Source: DATDAW01 sp036524675 (GTDB lineage: Bacteria > Verrucomicrobiota > Verrucomicrobiia > Chthoniobacterales > DASVRZ01). From it: a stretch of 9,398 nt of DNA. Made by a program: the position numbers and the translations under genes. Each line of letters opens with the position of its first letter. Position 1 is the stretch's first letter. The stretch spans positions 1 to 9,398 of the forward strand of contig DATDBU010000085.1 of assembly GCA_036524675.1 (NCBI GenBank), in the 5' to 3' direction. Under the pieces are notes generated by a model. It did not search any database. It saw nothing but the letters and a program-made list of their open reading frames with translations, and was not told the origin of the DNA. Positions 1-5,542 of the stretch are shown in pieces.

Positions 1-141
1 CCGTCAACTTCCCGTGGGCGAAAGCATGAACTAACCTTGGTCCGAAAGCCGGATGCGGGAAAACCGCACGTCCGGTTTGATGAGCGGGGAGTGGAAACGG
101 AGCGGCCTACTAACCGTCACCGCGCCACTCCTCGACTCTAC
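1..141 (+). mobile_element. Group II intron, 3' end (domains V and VI), truncated by the window edge
   Basis: The segment at 46-78 folds as a group II intron domain V. Bases 46-53 pair with 71-78 and contain the catalytic AGC triad (47-49) with the usual G-U wobble in its middle. T54-A68 and GCGG/CCGC (55-58 with 64-67) form the upper helix, capped by GAAAA, and C69-G70 form the two-base bulge on the 3' strand. Downstream, 89-94 (GAGTGG) pairs with 125-130 (CCACTC), with inner pairing possible between 97-100 and 114-117, as expected for domain VI. Group II introns end in A plus a pyrimidine, so the 3' splice site is probably at 136 or 141. The reverse transcriptase/maturase gene and domains I-IV would lie to the left of the window; only a few codons of such an ORF could be present here and none is recognisable. 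The fold is clear; the subclass and exact boundary are not. Confidence 0.85.
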
Positions 142-213
142 TTCCGCGAAGCCGGAATTCAACCCTTGTTGGACAAGCCCGGATTTGGCCGCAAACCGTG
201 ACCGGAGACGGTT

Positions 214-828
214 ATGCGGTTTCCATTATTTGAGACTGCCCGGTTCGGGCGTCGCTCCACGTCAGCGCTGGACGTTTGCATCGCTCGCAATACAGATGGA
301 GCGGGGCATTCCCGGCGACGCCTTCCGGCTCCGGCTGGAATATCAGCGCCGCCGCCAGCAGCGTCTGCACGATCAGGAGCCGTTTCACCGCCCGCCGACA
401 AAGCTCACATCGAACGCGCGAAGATCGTCGATTACCTGCTAGCATCTGACCACCCCGAAGCAGCCGGTAAAGCAGAATTTTTCGCGCATTTCGGATTCAC
501 GTCCGATGCTTGGGAGGTTCTAGCAGAGGCGCTGCTCACTCATGGCCGCACGCATCCCGTCGCTTCAACGTCTGAAACCAGCTACGGCAGCAAGTATCGA
601 ATCGAGGGGCCAATTGTCTGCCCGAACGGTCGCGCTCCGACCATCCGAACCGTCTGGATCATCGACAGCGGCTCGGGTGCACCAAGTGCGGCTCTGCGCT
701 CGCCTGTGAGAGCAACCTGTCCTGCCGAGGCGGGAGCAAACCACACCCCCTCTTCGACTACAGGCTGCCCCTCGAATCACCGCGCGCCGACAGCCATAAA
801 GTCTAGGCGTCTTCTACGTCTCTCCTGA
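214..828 (+). CDS. Decayed hypothetical ORF containing a DUF6883-like segment
   Basis: This 204-codon frame is open, but only its middle looks like real protein. Residues about 61-156 (nt 394-681) resemble, from memory, the DUF6883 family of uncharacterised proteins: a lead-in ADKAHIERAKIVDYLL, then HPEAAGKAEFF, FGFTSDAWEVLAEALL, a YGSKYRIEGPI strand and a TVWIIDSG strand. These proteins usually finish with a short strand ending in a TAYP-like motif. Here the frame instead runs into Ser/Ala/Arg-rich low-complexity residues, suggesting loss or frameshift near nt 682. The first 60 residues are also low-complexity, and the only in-frame start codon is ATG 214, so the native start has probably been lost. 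The function of the family is unknown; members are often found among small accessory genes. The DNA from 142 to 213 and from 829 to 872 shows nothing further. It is most likely a pseudogene left between the intron and the toxin-antitoxin pair. Confidence 0.4.
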   Translation: MRFPLFETARFGRRSTSALDVCIARNTDGAGHSRRRLPAPAGISAPPPAASARSGAVSPPADKAHIERAKIVDYLLASDHPEAAGKAEFFAHFGFTSDAWEVLAEALLTHGRTHPVASTSETSYGSKYRIEGPIVCPNGRAPTIRTVWIIDSGSGAPSAALRSPVRATCPAEAGANHTPSSTTGCPSNHRAPTAIKSRRLLRLS

Positions 829-872
829 ATCCGAGCCTTGAATCTTCGCCTCCTGGATGGCACACTGCCCAC

Positions 873-1058
873 ATGAGCACCAAGCAAATCGTCCAGGATC
901 TCCTCCAGAAGCTCCCCGAGGACGTGTCCTTGCACGAAGTCGCCCAAGAGATCGAGTTCGTGGCCGCAGTGCGGCAGGGCCTCGCAGAGATCGAGCGCGG
1001 CGAGCGCATCCCGATCGAGGAGATCGAGCGTGATCTGCCGTCATGGGTTATCAGGTAG
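873..1058 (+). CDS. Type II antitoxin, small helical protein paired with a ParE/RelE toxin
   Basis: This encodes a 61-residue acidic, almost entirely helical protein. Its pattern is typical of the short antitoxins found directly upstream of RelE/ParE toxins: a helix with LLQKLPEDVSLHEVAQEI, then VRQGLAEIERGERIPIEEIE, ending in a tryptophan-containing tail. In this group the N-terminal part probably dimerises and the C-terminal helix wraps around the toxin; the charged IERGERIPIEEIERDLP stretch would be the toxin-binding part. No clear DNA-binding fold such as AbrB, Xre or ribbon-helix-helix is visible by eye. The stop codon lies 16 nt inside the toxin gene, so the two are translationally coupled, with antitoxin first as is usual. 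No ribosome binding site precedes ATG 873. A weak TTGAAT (838) / CACACT (861) pair with 17-nt spacing would place transcription start almost at the ATG, but this is a poor match. Confidence 0.8.
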   Translation: MSTKQIVQDLLQKLPEDVSLHEVAQEIEFVAAVRQGLAEIERGERIPIEEIERDLPSWVIR

Positions 1059-1351
1059 CCCTGTCGTCTTCAGCCCGTCGTGACCTCCGAGACATCGTTC
1101 GCTACATCTCGTTGGACTCGCCAGAGCGAGCAGTCCGGTTCGGACAGTTTCTCGTCAGCAGCGTCAAGCGCCTCGCCGACTTTCCTGAGATGGGGCGCGG
1201 CGTCCCCGAGTTCGACGATCCATCCATTCGCGAGATCGTTGTTCGCTCATACCGCGTTATCTACCGCGTCGATCACGGAGACTGCCGTGTGGACGTTGCT
1301 CGGTTCTGGCACGGCGCACGCGGAACTCCCGAAATCGAAGACGCCTCCTGA
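1043..1351 (+). CDS. Toxin of the RelE/ParE superfamily
   Basis: This 102-residue protein has the length and pattern of a ParE-like toxin. The N-terminal strand (YQVALSSSARRDL) leads into two helices (RDIVRYISLDSPERAVRFGQFL and the helix around VSSVKRLADFPEMGRG). A beta sheet follows with IREIVVRSYRVIYRVDHG, and a last strand RVDVARFWHGARG carries the HGAR-type ending seen in many family members. RelE-like relatives cleave mRNA in the ribosome A site and ParE-like ones poison DNA gyrase. The P-E-M-G-R-G turn and the YRVIYRV strand favour the ParE side, but the activity cannot be settled from sequence. The gene is full length and overlaps the antitoxin by 16 nt, so the module appears intact. 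It sits in accessory DNA between an intron end and a transposase remnant, which suggests acquisition by horizontal transfer. Confidence 0.85.
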   Translation: MGYQVALSSSARRDLRDIVRYISLDSPERAVRFGQFLVSSVKRLADFPEMGRGVPEFDDPSIREIVVRSYRVIYRVDHGDCRVDVARFWHGARGTPEIEDAS

Positions 1352-1353
1352 AT

Positions 1354-1378
1354 AACAGTCAGCCAAGTGGCTGTTGTT
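1354..1378. terminator. Compact hairpin between convergent genes, possible bidirectional terminator
   Basis: CAGCCA (1360-1365) and TGGCTG (1368-1373) form a perfect 6-bp stem around a 2-nt AG turn, with outer AACA/TGTT pairing (1354-1357 with 1375-1378) across a small internal loop. It starts 3 nt after the toxin stop and also follows the minus-strand transposase remnant, whose TGA lies inside it. No long T run follows on either strand, so a classic intrinsic terminator is only possible. It could equally be the end of the old insertion element. Confidence 0.4.
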
Positions 1379-1520
1379 TGAGGGTAAGCATGAAGCCGAG
1401 TTTGGCGGCTTGTGCTTGTAATTGACGGATGCGGCGGTTGAGTTTGGTGGGTGTAAAGGCGAAGACGATTTTTTCATCATAGGGTTTTCGGGTCCGGTGT
1501 TCCGGCTTCTGTTGAGCCAG
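1361..1520 (-). pseudogene. Remnant of the C-terminal tail of a transposase
   Basis: The minus strand reads an open stretch of about 53 codons ending in TGA near 1361. Its translation ends with KIVFAFTPTKLNRRIRQLQ followed by AQAAKLGFMLTLKQQPLG. The basic LNRRIRQLQAQAAKLGF pattern close to a stop resembles the C-terminal ends of several DDE transposases that I recall, but I cannot name the IS family. There is no catalytic domain: upstream lies the TAA of the alpha/beta hydrolase, in the same reading frame, with this tail beginning immediately after it. The most economical explanation is an insertion sequence that decayed by deletion, leaving only its 3' end against the hydrolase gene. No matching terminal inverted repeat pair is visible. 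Confidence 0.5.
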
Positions 1521-2363
1521 TTACAGCGTTCGCAGGAACCATTCGACGGTGGCGTCGAGGGCCCGCTGCGCGTTGGGATCGCCCGGAGTGAGGACATTAA
1601 AAATGTGGCTGGCGCCGCCAATCCAAAGCGTTTCGGCGGGTTTGCCGGGGGCGATTTTCAGAAATTCGCGCTCGTGCGGCGGGATGAAATCTTCGGAGCC
1701 CCGGACAGAGAACAGGGCGCCGGGGTATTTGGCGAGGGACCTGTCGAGGTCAATCCCTCGGAAACTTTCATAGAACTCACGTTTGGTGGTGATTTTCTTC
1801 CAGCCGGGGACTTCCTGTATGGCCTGTCCGTCACGCAAGGCGGCTTGGGCCACTTCGGTGGAGTTCATGAATTTCTCCAGGTCGCCGCCGGGACTCGACC
1901 ACAGGGCTATTGTTTTAAACCAGTCAGGATGCCTTCCGGCGACTTCGATGCCGGTGGCACCGCCGAGACTAAAGCCCACGACGCCGATGCGTCTTGCTTT
2001 GACCCCGGGGAGTTTGGTGAGGAAATCGTAAGCCGCTTCGGTATCGGCGATGCGCGTGGAGAAAGTGGACTCGATATTCGTCCGGTTACGATCTCCCTCC
2101 CCGCGAAAATTGATGCGCAAACTGGCGATGCCGTTTTTAGCGAGTGCTTCTGCGAGGCGTTTGGTGATGTCGCCCACGCCGTCCATGTCGTCGGCGAAAC
2201 CATGCAAAAGGAGAACATTGCGTCCGTCCCAGTTCGCATCAGGTTGAACCCAGGCGCCTTTAAGCTCGGCGTTGATGGTGACGGGTGTCTCGCCGGCAAA
2301 AGCCGTAATAGTAAAGACGAAGAACGCAAAATACTTCCCTACATTTCCCAGAATTTTGAGCAT
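1521..2363 (-). CDS. Secreted alpha/beta hydrolase (esterase/lipase-like)
   Basis: This 280-residue protein has an N-terminal signal peptide (hydrophobic YFAFFVFTITAFA, cleavage probably after AFA at about residue 23), so it acts outside the cytoplasm. The alpha/beta-hydrolase landmarks are in order: the oxyanion-hole strand LLLHGF (51-56), the nucleophile elbow GFSLGG with Ser132, the acid in the RGSEDFIPP loop (Asp225) and His253 in GGASHIF. The order and spacing fit a functional Ser-Asp-His triad and the family's usual size. Esterase or dienelactone-hydrolase-like activity on an ester or acyl substrate is likely, but the substrate is unknown. ATG 2363 is the first in-frame start and is needed for the signal peptide; no Shine-Dalgarno sequence precedes it, although a better-placed short frame begins upstream at 2425. 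It diverges from proC. Its stop is followed directly, in frame, by the transposase remnant, so its own terminator may have been lost. Confidence 0.85.
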   Translation of the reverse strand: MLKILGNVGKYFAFFVFTITAFAGETPVTINAELKGAWVQPDANWDGRNVLLLHGFADDMDGVGDITKRLAEALAKNGIASLRINFRGEGDRNRTNIESTFSTRIADTEAAYDFLTKLPGVKARRIGVVGFSLGGATGIEVAGRHPDWFKTIALWSSPGGDLEKFMNSTEVAQAALRDGQAIQEVPGWKKITTKREFYESFRGIDLDRSLAKYPGALFSVRGSEDFIPPHEREFLKIAPGKPAETLWIGGASHIFNVLTPGDPNAQRALDATVEWFLRTL

Positions 2364-2425
2364 CGCGGAACAATAACCATTGGGAGTCCAGGGAAGAAAA
2401 GGAGAAGTCCTGGTTGAATTTTCAT
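2339..2425 (-). CDS. Possible 28-codon upstream reading frame overlapping the hydrolase start
   Basis: ATG at 2425 on the minus strand is preceded by AAAGGA with about 4 nt spacing, the best ribosome binding site in the window. The frame reads MKIQPGLLLFFPGLPMVIV and then RCSKFWEM before a stop at 2339, which lies 25 nt inside the hydrolase gene in another frame. It could couple translation into the hydrolase start at 2363, act as a leader peptide, or be chance. The hydrophobic LLLFFPGLPMVIV stretch looks signal-like, so a past frameshift that separated the real start from the hydrolase is another possibility. Confidence 0.3.
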   Translation of the reverse strand: MKIQPGLLLFFPGLPMVIVPRCSKFWEM

Positions 2426-2461
2426 TGTGTCCTTTCTGTTCTTTGCGGTTAACGATTTGGC

Positions 2462-3274
2462 ATGTCGAAACTCGGTTTTATTGGTTGCGGGAAAATGACG
2501 GGGGCGATCGTGCAAGGTGTGGTAAAATCTGGCGTTTTCCCGGGACAAGACATTGTGTTGAGCAGCCGGAACGCCGCGCGTGTTGCAGAGCTTGCCGCTG
2601 CAACGGGTTCATGTTCAGCGAGTTCCAATGTTGAAGCCGCGGGCTCTTCTGATGTGATCGTGCTCGGCGTGAAGCCGGGCGACATTCCGGCTGTTGTCAA
2701 TGAAATTGCCGGAGAGCTTTCCGGCAAATTGCTTGTTTCCATTGCCGCAGGTGTCCCGATTTCCCGACTGACCACACTTGCCGGAGCGAATGTTGCCATC
2801 GTGCGCGTGATGCCGAATACGCCGGCTCTTGTCCACCGCGGTGCATCTGCGTATGCCGCAGGCCCGGGTGTGACGGCCACGCAAAAGGAAGCCGTGGAAA
2901 AAATCTTCGGAGCGGTTGGGACGGTTTATGCCGTAAAGGAAGAGGCATTGGATGCCGTGACAGGCGTCAGCGGCAGCGGCCCGGCGTATATTTACATGGT
3001 TATCGAAGCGCTGGCAGACGGCGGAGTTTTGACCGGATTGCCACGCGATTTGTCGCTGCAACTGGCGACGCAGACGGTGATCGGGGCCGGTGAGATGGTG
3101 GCGCAGACGGGTCAGCATCCGGCGACGCTGCGTGACAACGTGGCCAGCCCCGGCGGGACGACGATTGCCGCGATCGAAAAACTGGAACAGGCCGGGCTTC
3201 GGGCTGCGTTGATTGGGGCCGTCCGGGCGGCAGCGGAAAAATCGATCGCGATGCGCAGCGCGGCGGGGAAATGA
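2462..3274 (+). CDS. proC: Pyrroline-5-carboxylate reductase
   Basis: ProC catalyses the last step of proline synthesis, the NAD(P)H-dependent reduction of pyrroline-5-carboxylate to proline, in the cytoplasm. The 270-residue product matches the family length. The Rossmann dinucleotide site is GFIGCGKM (5-12), and the LGVKP motif (68-72) ends the fourth strand region. MPNTPA (117-122) is the conserved substrate-proximal loop, and SGSGPAY (170-176) with DNVASPGGTT (225-234) forms the C-terminal dimerisation and active-site helices. All expected motifs are present and in order, so the gene appears functional. ATG 2462 gives a start immediately before the nucleotide-binding strand, as expected. 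No Shine-Dalgarno sequence is visible. The TGA stop overlaps the ATG of the TPR gene, so the two are transcribed and probably translated together. Confidence 0.97.
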   Translation: MSKLGFIGCGKMTGAIVQGVVKSGVFPGQDIVLSSRNAARVAELAAATGSCSASSNVEAAGSSDVIVLGVKPGDIPAVVNEIAGELSGKLLVSIAAGVPISRLTTLAGANVAIVRVMPNTPALVHRGASAYAAGPGVTATQKEAVEKIFGAVGTVYAVKEEALDAVTGVSGSGPAYIYMVIEALADGGVLTGLPRDLSLQLATQTVIGAGEMVAQTGQHPATLRDNVASPGGTTIAAIEKLEQAGLRAALIGAVRAAAEKSIAMRSAAGK

Positions 3275-3936
3275 AAGGGTGTAAAAGCTTTGTCCCGAGT
3301 GTCGTGCTCGTCATAGGAATTGCTTTTCAAGCTTTTGCACAGGAAGCGACGCCTTCGCTCTCAGCCAAATTTCCTCAGCTTTCTTCCGAGGCGAGAGCCG
3401 CAGCGCAGCAGGGAATGGCGGCGTTTCATTCAGGCGATTTGGATTCTGCCCGGCTCTCGTTTGAAAAAATGCGTGGGCTCAGTCCGGGGCATCCGATGGC
3501 GCTTATCAATCTCGGCACCGTTCTTTTTCAGCAGGGGAAATTCGACGAGGCGGTGGAAATGCTTCGTCAGGCGACGGGGACCGCCCCGGATTCCGCCGAG
3601 GCCTGGACGTTTCTCGGCATGGTATTTATCCGGCAGGAGAAGTTCGATGAGGCTCTCGCCGCGCTCGCACGCTCGCAAGTGATCGACCCCAACAATGCTC
3701 GTACGCACAACTATCTGGGTGTCACGATTGGCCGCAAAGGCTGGTTCGACGGCGCCGAAGCAGAACTTCGCCGGGCCCTTGAACTCGACCCGAAGTACGC
3801 CGATGCGCAGTTCAATCTGACGTTAATTTATCTTCAGCGCGATCCGCCCGATCTTGAACTGGCCAAGTATCACTACCAAAAGGCCCTCGCTCTTGGTGCG
3901 CCGCCCGATGAATCGGTCGCGAAACAGCTGAAGTAA
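3271..3936 (+). CDS. Secreted tetratricopeptide repeat protein
   Basis: This 221-residue protein starts with a signal peptide (basic start, hydrophobic FVPSVVLVIGIAFQAFA, likely cleavage at AFA-Q near residue 23). The rest is a run of TPR units at about 41-74, 75-108, 109-142, 143-176 and a last divergent one at 177-211. They show the family signature of small residues and prolines, for example ALINLGTVLFQQGKFDEAVE and RTHNYLGVTIGRKGWFDGAE followed by ALELDPKYADA. TPRs build superhelical scaffolds for protein-protein contacts, so this is probably a periplasmic adaptor, for example in envelope assembly, but the partner cannot be named. Its ATG overlaps the proC stop in an ATGA arrangement, which implies translational coupling. 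A role in proline synthesis is not implied: linkage of a secreted TPR protein to proC looks like convenience of expression. Confidence 0.85.
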   Translation: MKGCKSFVPSVVLVIGIAFQAFAQEATPSLSAKFPQLSSEARAAAQQGMAAFHSGDLDSARLSFEKMRGLSPGHPMALINLGTVLFQQGKFDEAVEMLRQATGTAPDSAEAWTFLGMVFIRQEKFDEALAALARSQVIDPNNARTHNYLGVTIGRKGWFDGAEAELRRALELDPKYADAQFNLTLIYLQRDPPDLELAKYHYQKALALGAPPDESVAKQLK

Positions 3937-4055
3937 TTTTGAAGGCTTCCGCTTTTACAGCCGTCTTTTTAATCCATTCCGCCATGAAAAATTTCCCTTT
4001 TTTCGAGTTCTCCACAGCCTTGCGTTTCCTGAAGGTTTCTGCGTATGTGGCGTAC

Positions 4056-4622
4056 ATGAAACCCTGGCTCCGCAAACGCCTCGCTTTACTCATGGTTGTC
4101 GCCGCATGCCCGGTTTCAATTTACGCTCAGGACGCCGAACAGACTCCACAAAGCACGGACGTCCGGCGTGATCTCGCTGCGTTGCGGGAAGCGGTTATTC
4201 AACAGACCCGTCAGATTGATGCGCTCACTGCCGAGGTCGCGCGGCTGAACCGCATCATATCCGGTCCCAGGTCAACGACCAGGGCTGTACCGACTTCAAC
4301 ACTGCCGGCTCCCAGAGCGCTACCTTCGACCACGGAGACTCCAGAAGCGGGTGTCACCAACCCCCAGGAATCGCCTGTCGCGGAAGCTGCTTCCGGCCCT
4401 GAGCATGAGATCCAAAAAGGTGAGAGCCTCTCGAGCATTGCCAAAAAATACGGAACCAGTGTCGATGTCCTGGCCAGACTCAATCACATCACCGATCCCC
4501 GTAAGATTTTTGCGGGCCAGAGATTGAAACTTCCACCGGCAGCCGTTGCCAGCCCGGCGGCCAGTCCCGCAGTCCCGGTGGCCCCGGCAGCGGCAAGTCC
4601 GGCTCCTTCGGGCACGCCGTAG
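4056..4622 (+). CDS. Envelope protein with coiled coil and LysM domain
   Basis: With the ATG at 4056 this is a 188-residue exported protein: basic MKPWLRKR, hydrophobic LALLMVVAAC, then either signal peptidase I cleavage after IYA-Q or, since VAAC18 fits a lipobox, processing as a lipoprotein. Residues 36-68 form a likely coiled coil (heptads in DLAALREAVIQQ through LTAEVARLNRI). A Pro/Thr/Ala-rich linker follows, then a single LysM domain at 117-160 with the classic features HEIQKGESLSSIAKKYGTS, LNHITDP and IFAGQRLKLP. LysM binds N-acetylglucosamine in peptidoglycan, so the protein is probably anchored to the wall or outer membrane. The C-terminal Pro/Ala tail (160-188) is low complexity. 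The reading frame is open further upstream to a TTG at 3939, with an ATG at 3984, but those starts would hide the signal peptide behind 24-39 extra residues, so 4056 is preferred. Confidence 0.8.
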   Translation: MKPWLRKRLALLMVVAACPVSIYAQDAEQTPQSTDVRRDLAALREAVIQQTRQIDALTAEVARLNRIISGPRSTTRAVPTSTLPAPRALPSTTETPEAGVTNPQESPVAEAASGPEHEIQKGESLSSIAKKYGTSVDVLARLNHITDPRKIFAGQRLKLPPAAVASPAASPAVPVAPAAASPAPSGTP

Positions 4623-4675
4623 ATTTATTAGCAGAACCGTATCTGTTCCGGAATTGATTTTAACCCCTGAGCAAG

Positions 4676-5173
4676 ATGGACTCCCTTGAACATTGGCACC
4701 TCATGAAACACGATGACGGCACGGTTTTTGGGCCGATCTCGTTCTCTCAGATCAAGGATTGGGCGCGTGCGGCCCAGGTATCGCCTCTCGACAAAATCTC
4801 ATACGACCGGGTCTCCTGGACCAAGGCACCGATGTTTCCTGATTTGGAGATGGATTGGTTGCTTCACGTAAGCGACGACCATTACTACGGGCCGACGACG
4901 TTGAGTGCCATTCAGGAGTTCATCAAAGAAGGCGATATCACGACAGATACGACCGTTATCAACTGTAGAACTGCGACCGAACAAACCGTCGCTGACTTGG
5001 CTTTCCTTGCGGCGGAAGAAGCAGATCCGTACGAAAACGAGAACGAACGGCTCATGAAACGTGTTCGCCGCCTCGAGAATGCCGTTTTGGAAGATCGCCG
5101 CGCCGTGCGCCGGTTGGAGACACGCCTCAACGCTCTGCTGGAAGCCATTGGCGCCCGGGAGGAGAATCTTTAA
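4676..5173 (+). CDS. Tandem GYF_2-domain (DUF4339-type) protein with C-terminal coiled coil
   Basis: This 165-residue protein carries two copies of a GYF_2-like module. The first (about 7-58) reads WHLMKHDDGTVFGPISFSQI with KISYDRVSWTKAP, and the second (about 61-96) reads WLLHVSDDHYYGPTTLSAIQ with ITTDTTVIN. Each has the family pattern of an aromatic start, a [FY]GP turn, a helix and a strand. A charged coiled coil follows from about 118 to 158. There is no signal peptide or membrane segment, so it is probably cytoplasmic. GYF_2 domains are presumed protein-interaction modules and are frequent in Verrucomicrobiota and Planctomycetes; the partner is unknown. It starts 53 nt after the LysM gene on the same strand and may be cotranscribed. 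There is no Shine-Dalgarno sequence at ATG 4676; the start is supported because it lies just ahead of the first domain. Confidence 0.75.
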   Translation: MDSLEHWHLMKHDDGTVFGPISFSQIKDWARAAQVSPLDKISYDRVSWTKAPMFPDLEMDWLLHVSDDHYYGPTTLSAIQEFIKEGDITTDTTVINCRTATEQTVADLAFLAAEEADPYENENERLMKRVRRLENAVLEDRRAVRRLETRLNALLEAIGAREENL

Positions 5174-5259
5174 AGTTAGTTCCTAAATTCTGGATTTACG
5201 GGCGTGTTGATATTTCGCCGTGCTACTTTGCTGAGAAAAACCGGACACTCTCTTCTGCC

Positions 5260-5523
5260 ATGAATACACTAACTGCTTTTATCTCAATGGTCGTGATCGG
5301 TCTCATCGTAGGCGCGATCGCCAAATTCCTTACGCCGGGTAGAGATCCCGGTGGCTGTATTGTCACCATTCTCCTTGGCGTCGCTGGTTCGCTCGTGGCC
5401 GGGTTCATAGGGCGCGCTATAGGTTGGTACGGGCCAGGACAGGTGGCCGGATTTATCGCCTCGATTTTCGGCGCCATTCTCCTTCTTTTGATTTATCGGC
5501 TCATTACCGGAAAGAAAGGCTGA
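5260..5523 (+). CDS. GlsB/YeaQ/YmgE-family small membrane protein
   Basis: This 87-residue protein has the pattern of the GlsB/YeaQ/YmgE (transglycosylase-associated) family: three hydrophobic helices at about 5-24, 32-53 and 60-82. Glycine-rich turns connect them (GAIAKFLTPGRDPGGC, then GVAGSLVAGFIGRAIGW and GFIASIFGAILLLLIYRL), and a short basic tail GKKG closes the protein. Members sit in the inner membrane and are usually linked to general stress response; the biochemical role is unknown. The length matches the family. It follows the GYF_2 gene by 86 nt, enough for its own promoter, though I see no convincing -35/-10 pair. It is convergent with the cardiolipin synthase gene, with only 19 nt between the stops and no clear hairpin there. 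Confidence 0.9.
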   Translation: MNTLTAFISMVVIGLIVGAIAKFLTPGRDPGGCIVTILLGVAGSLVAGFIGRAIGWYGPGQVAGFIASIFGAILLLLIYRLITGKKG

Positions 5524-5542
5524 GGCTGAAACGGCCAGACTG

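Noticed and set aside
1..872. CRISPR array or phage attachment site near the intron
   Set aside because: No regularly spaced direct repeats are present and no duplicated att core or integrase is visible.
1422..2417. A 331-codon plus-strand frame opposite the hydrolase
   Set aside because: The minus strand has a signal peptide, complete catalytic triad and family-typical length; the plus-strand translation is a shadow without recognisable domains.
2615..3118. A 167-codon minus-strand frame inside proC
   Set aside because: Its composition is a reflection of proC codons and all ProC motifs lie on the plus strand.
3939..4055. Upstream extension of the LysM gene to TTG 3939 or ATG 3984
   Set aside because: Either would bury a well-formed signal peptide behind extra residues; ATG 4056 gives a standard exported N-terminus.
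5524..5542. Terminator between the GlsB-type gene and cls
   Set aside because: Only a 3-bp GGC/GCC pairing is possible in the 19-nt gap, which is not meaningful.
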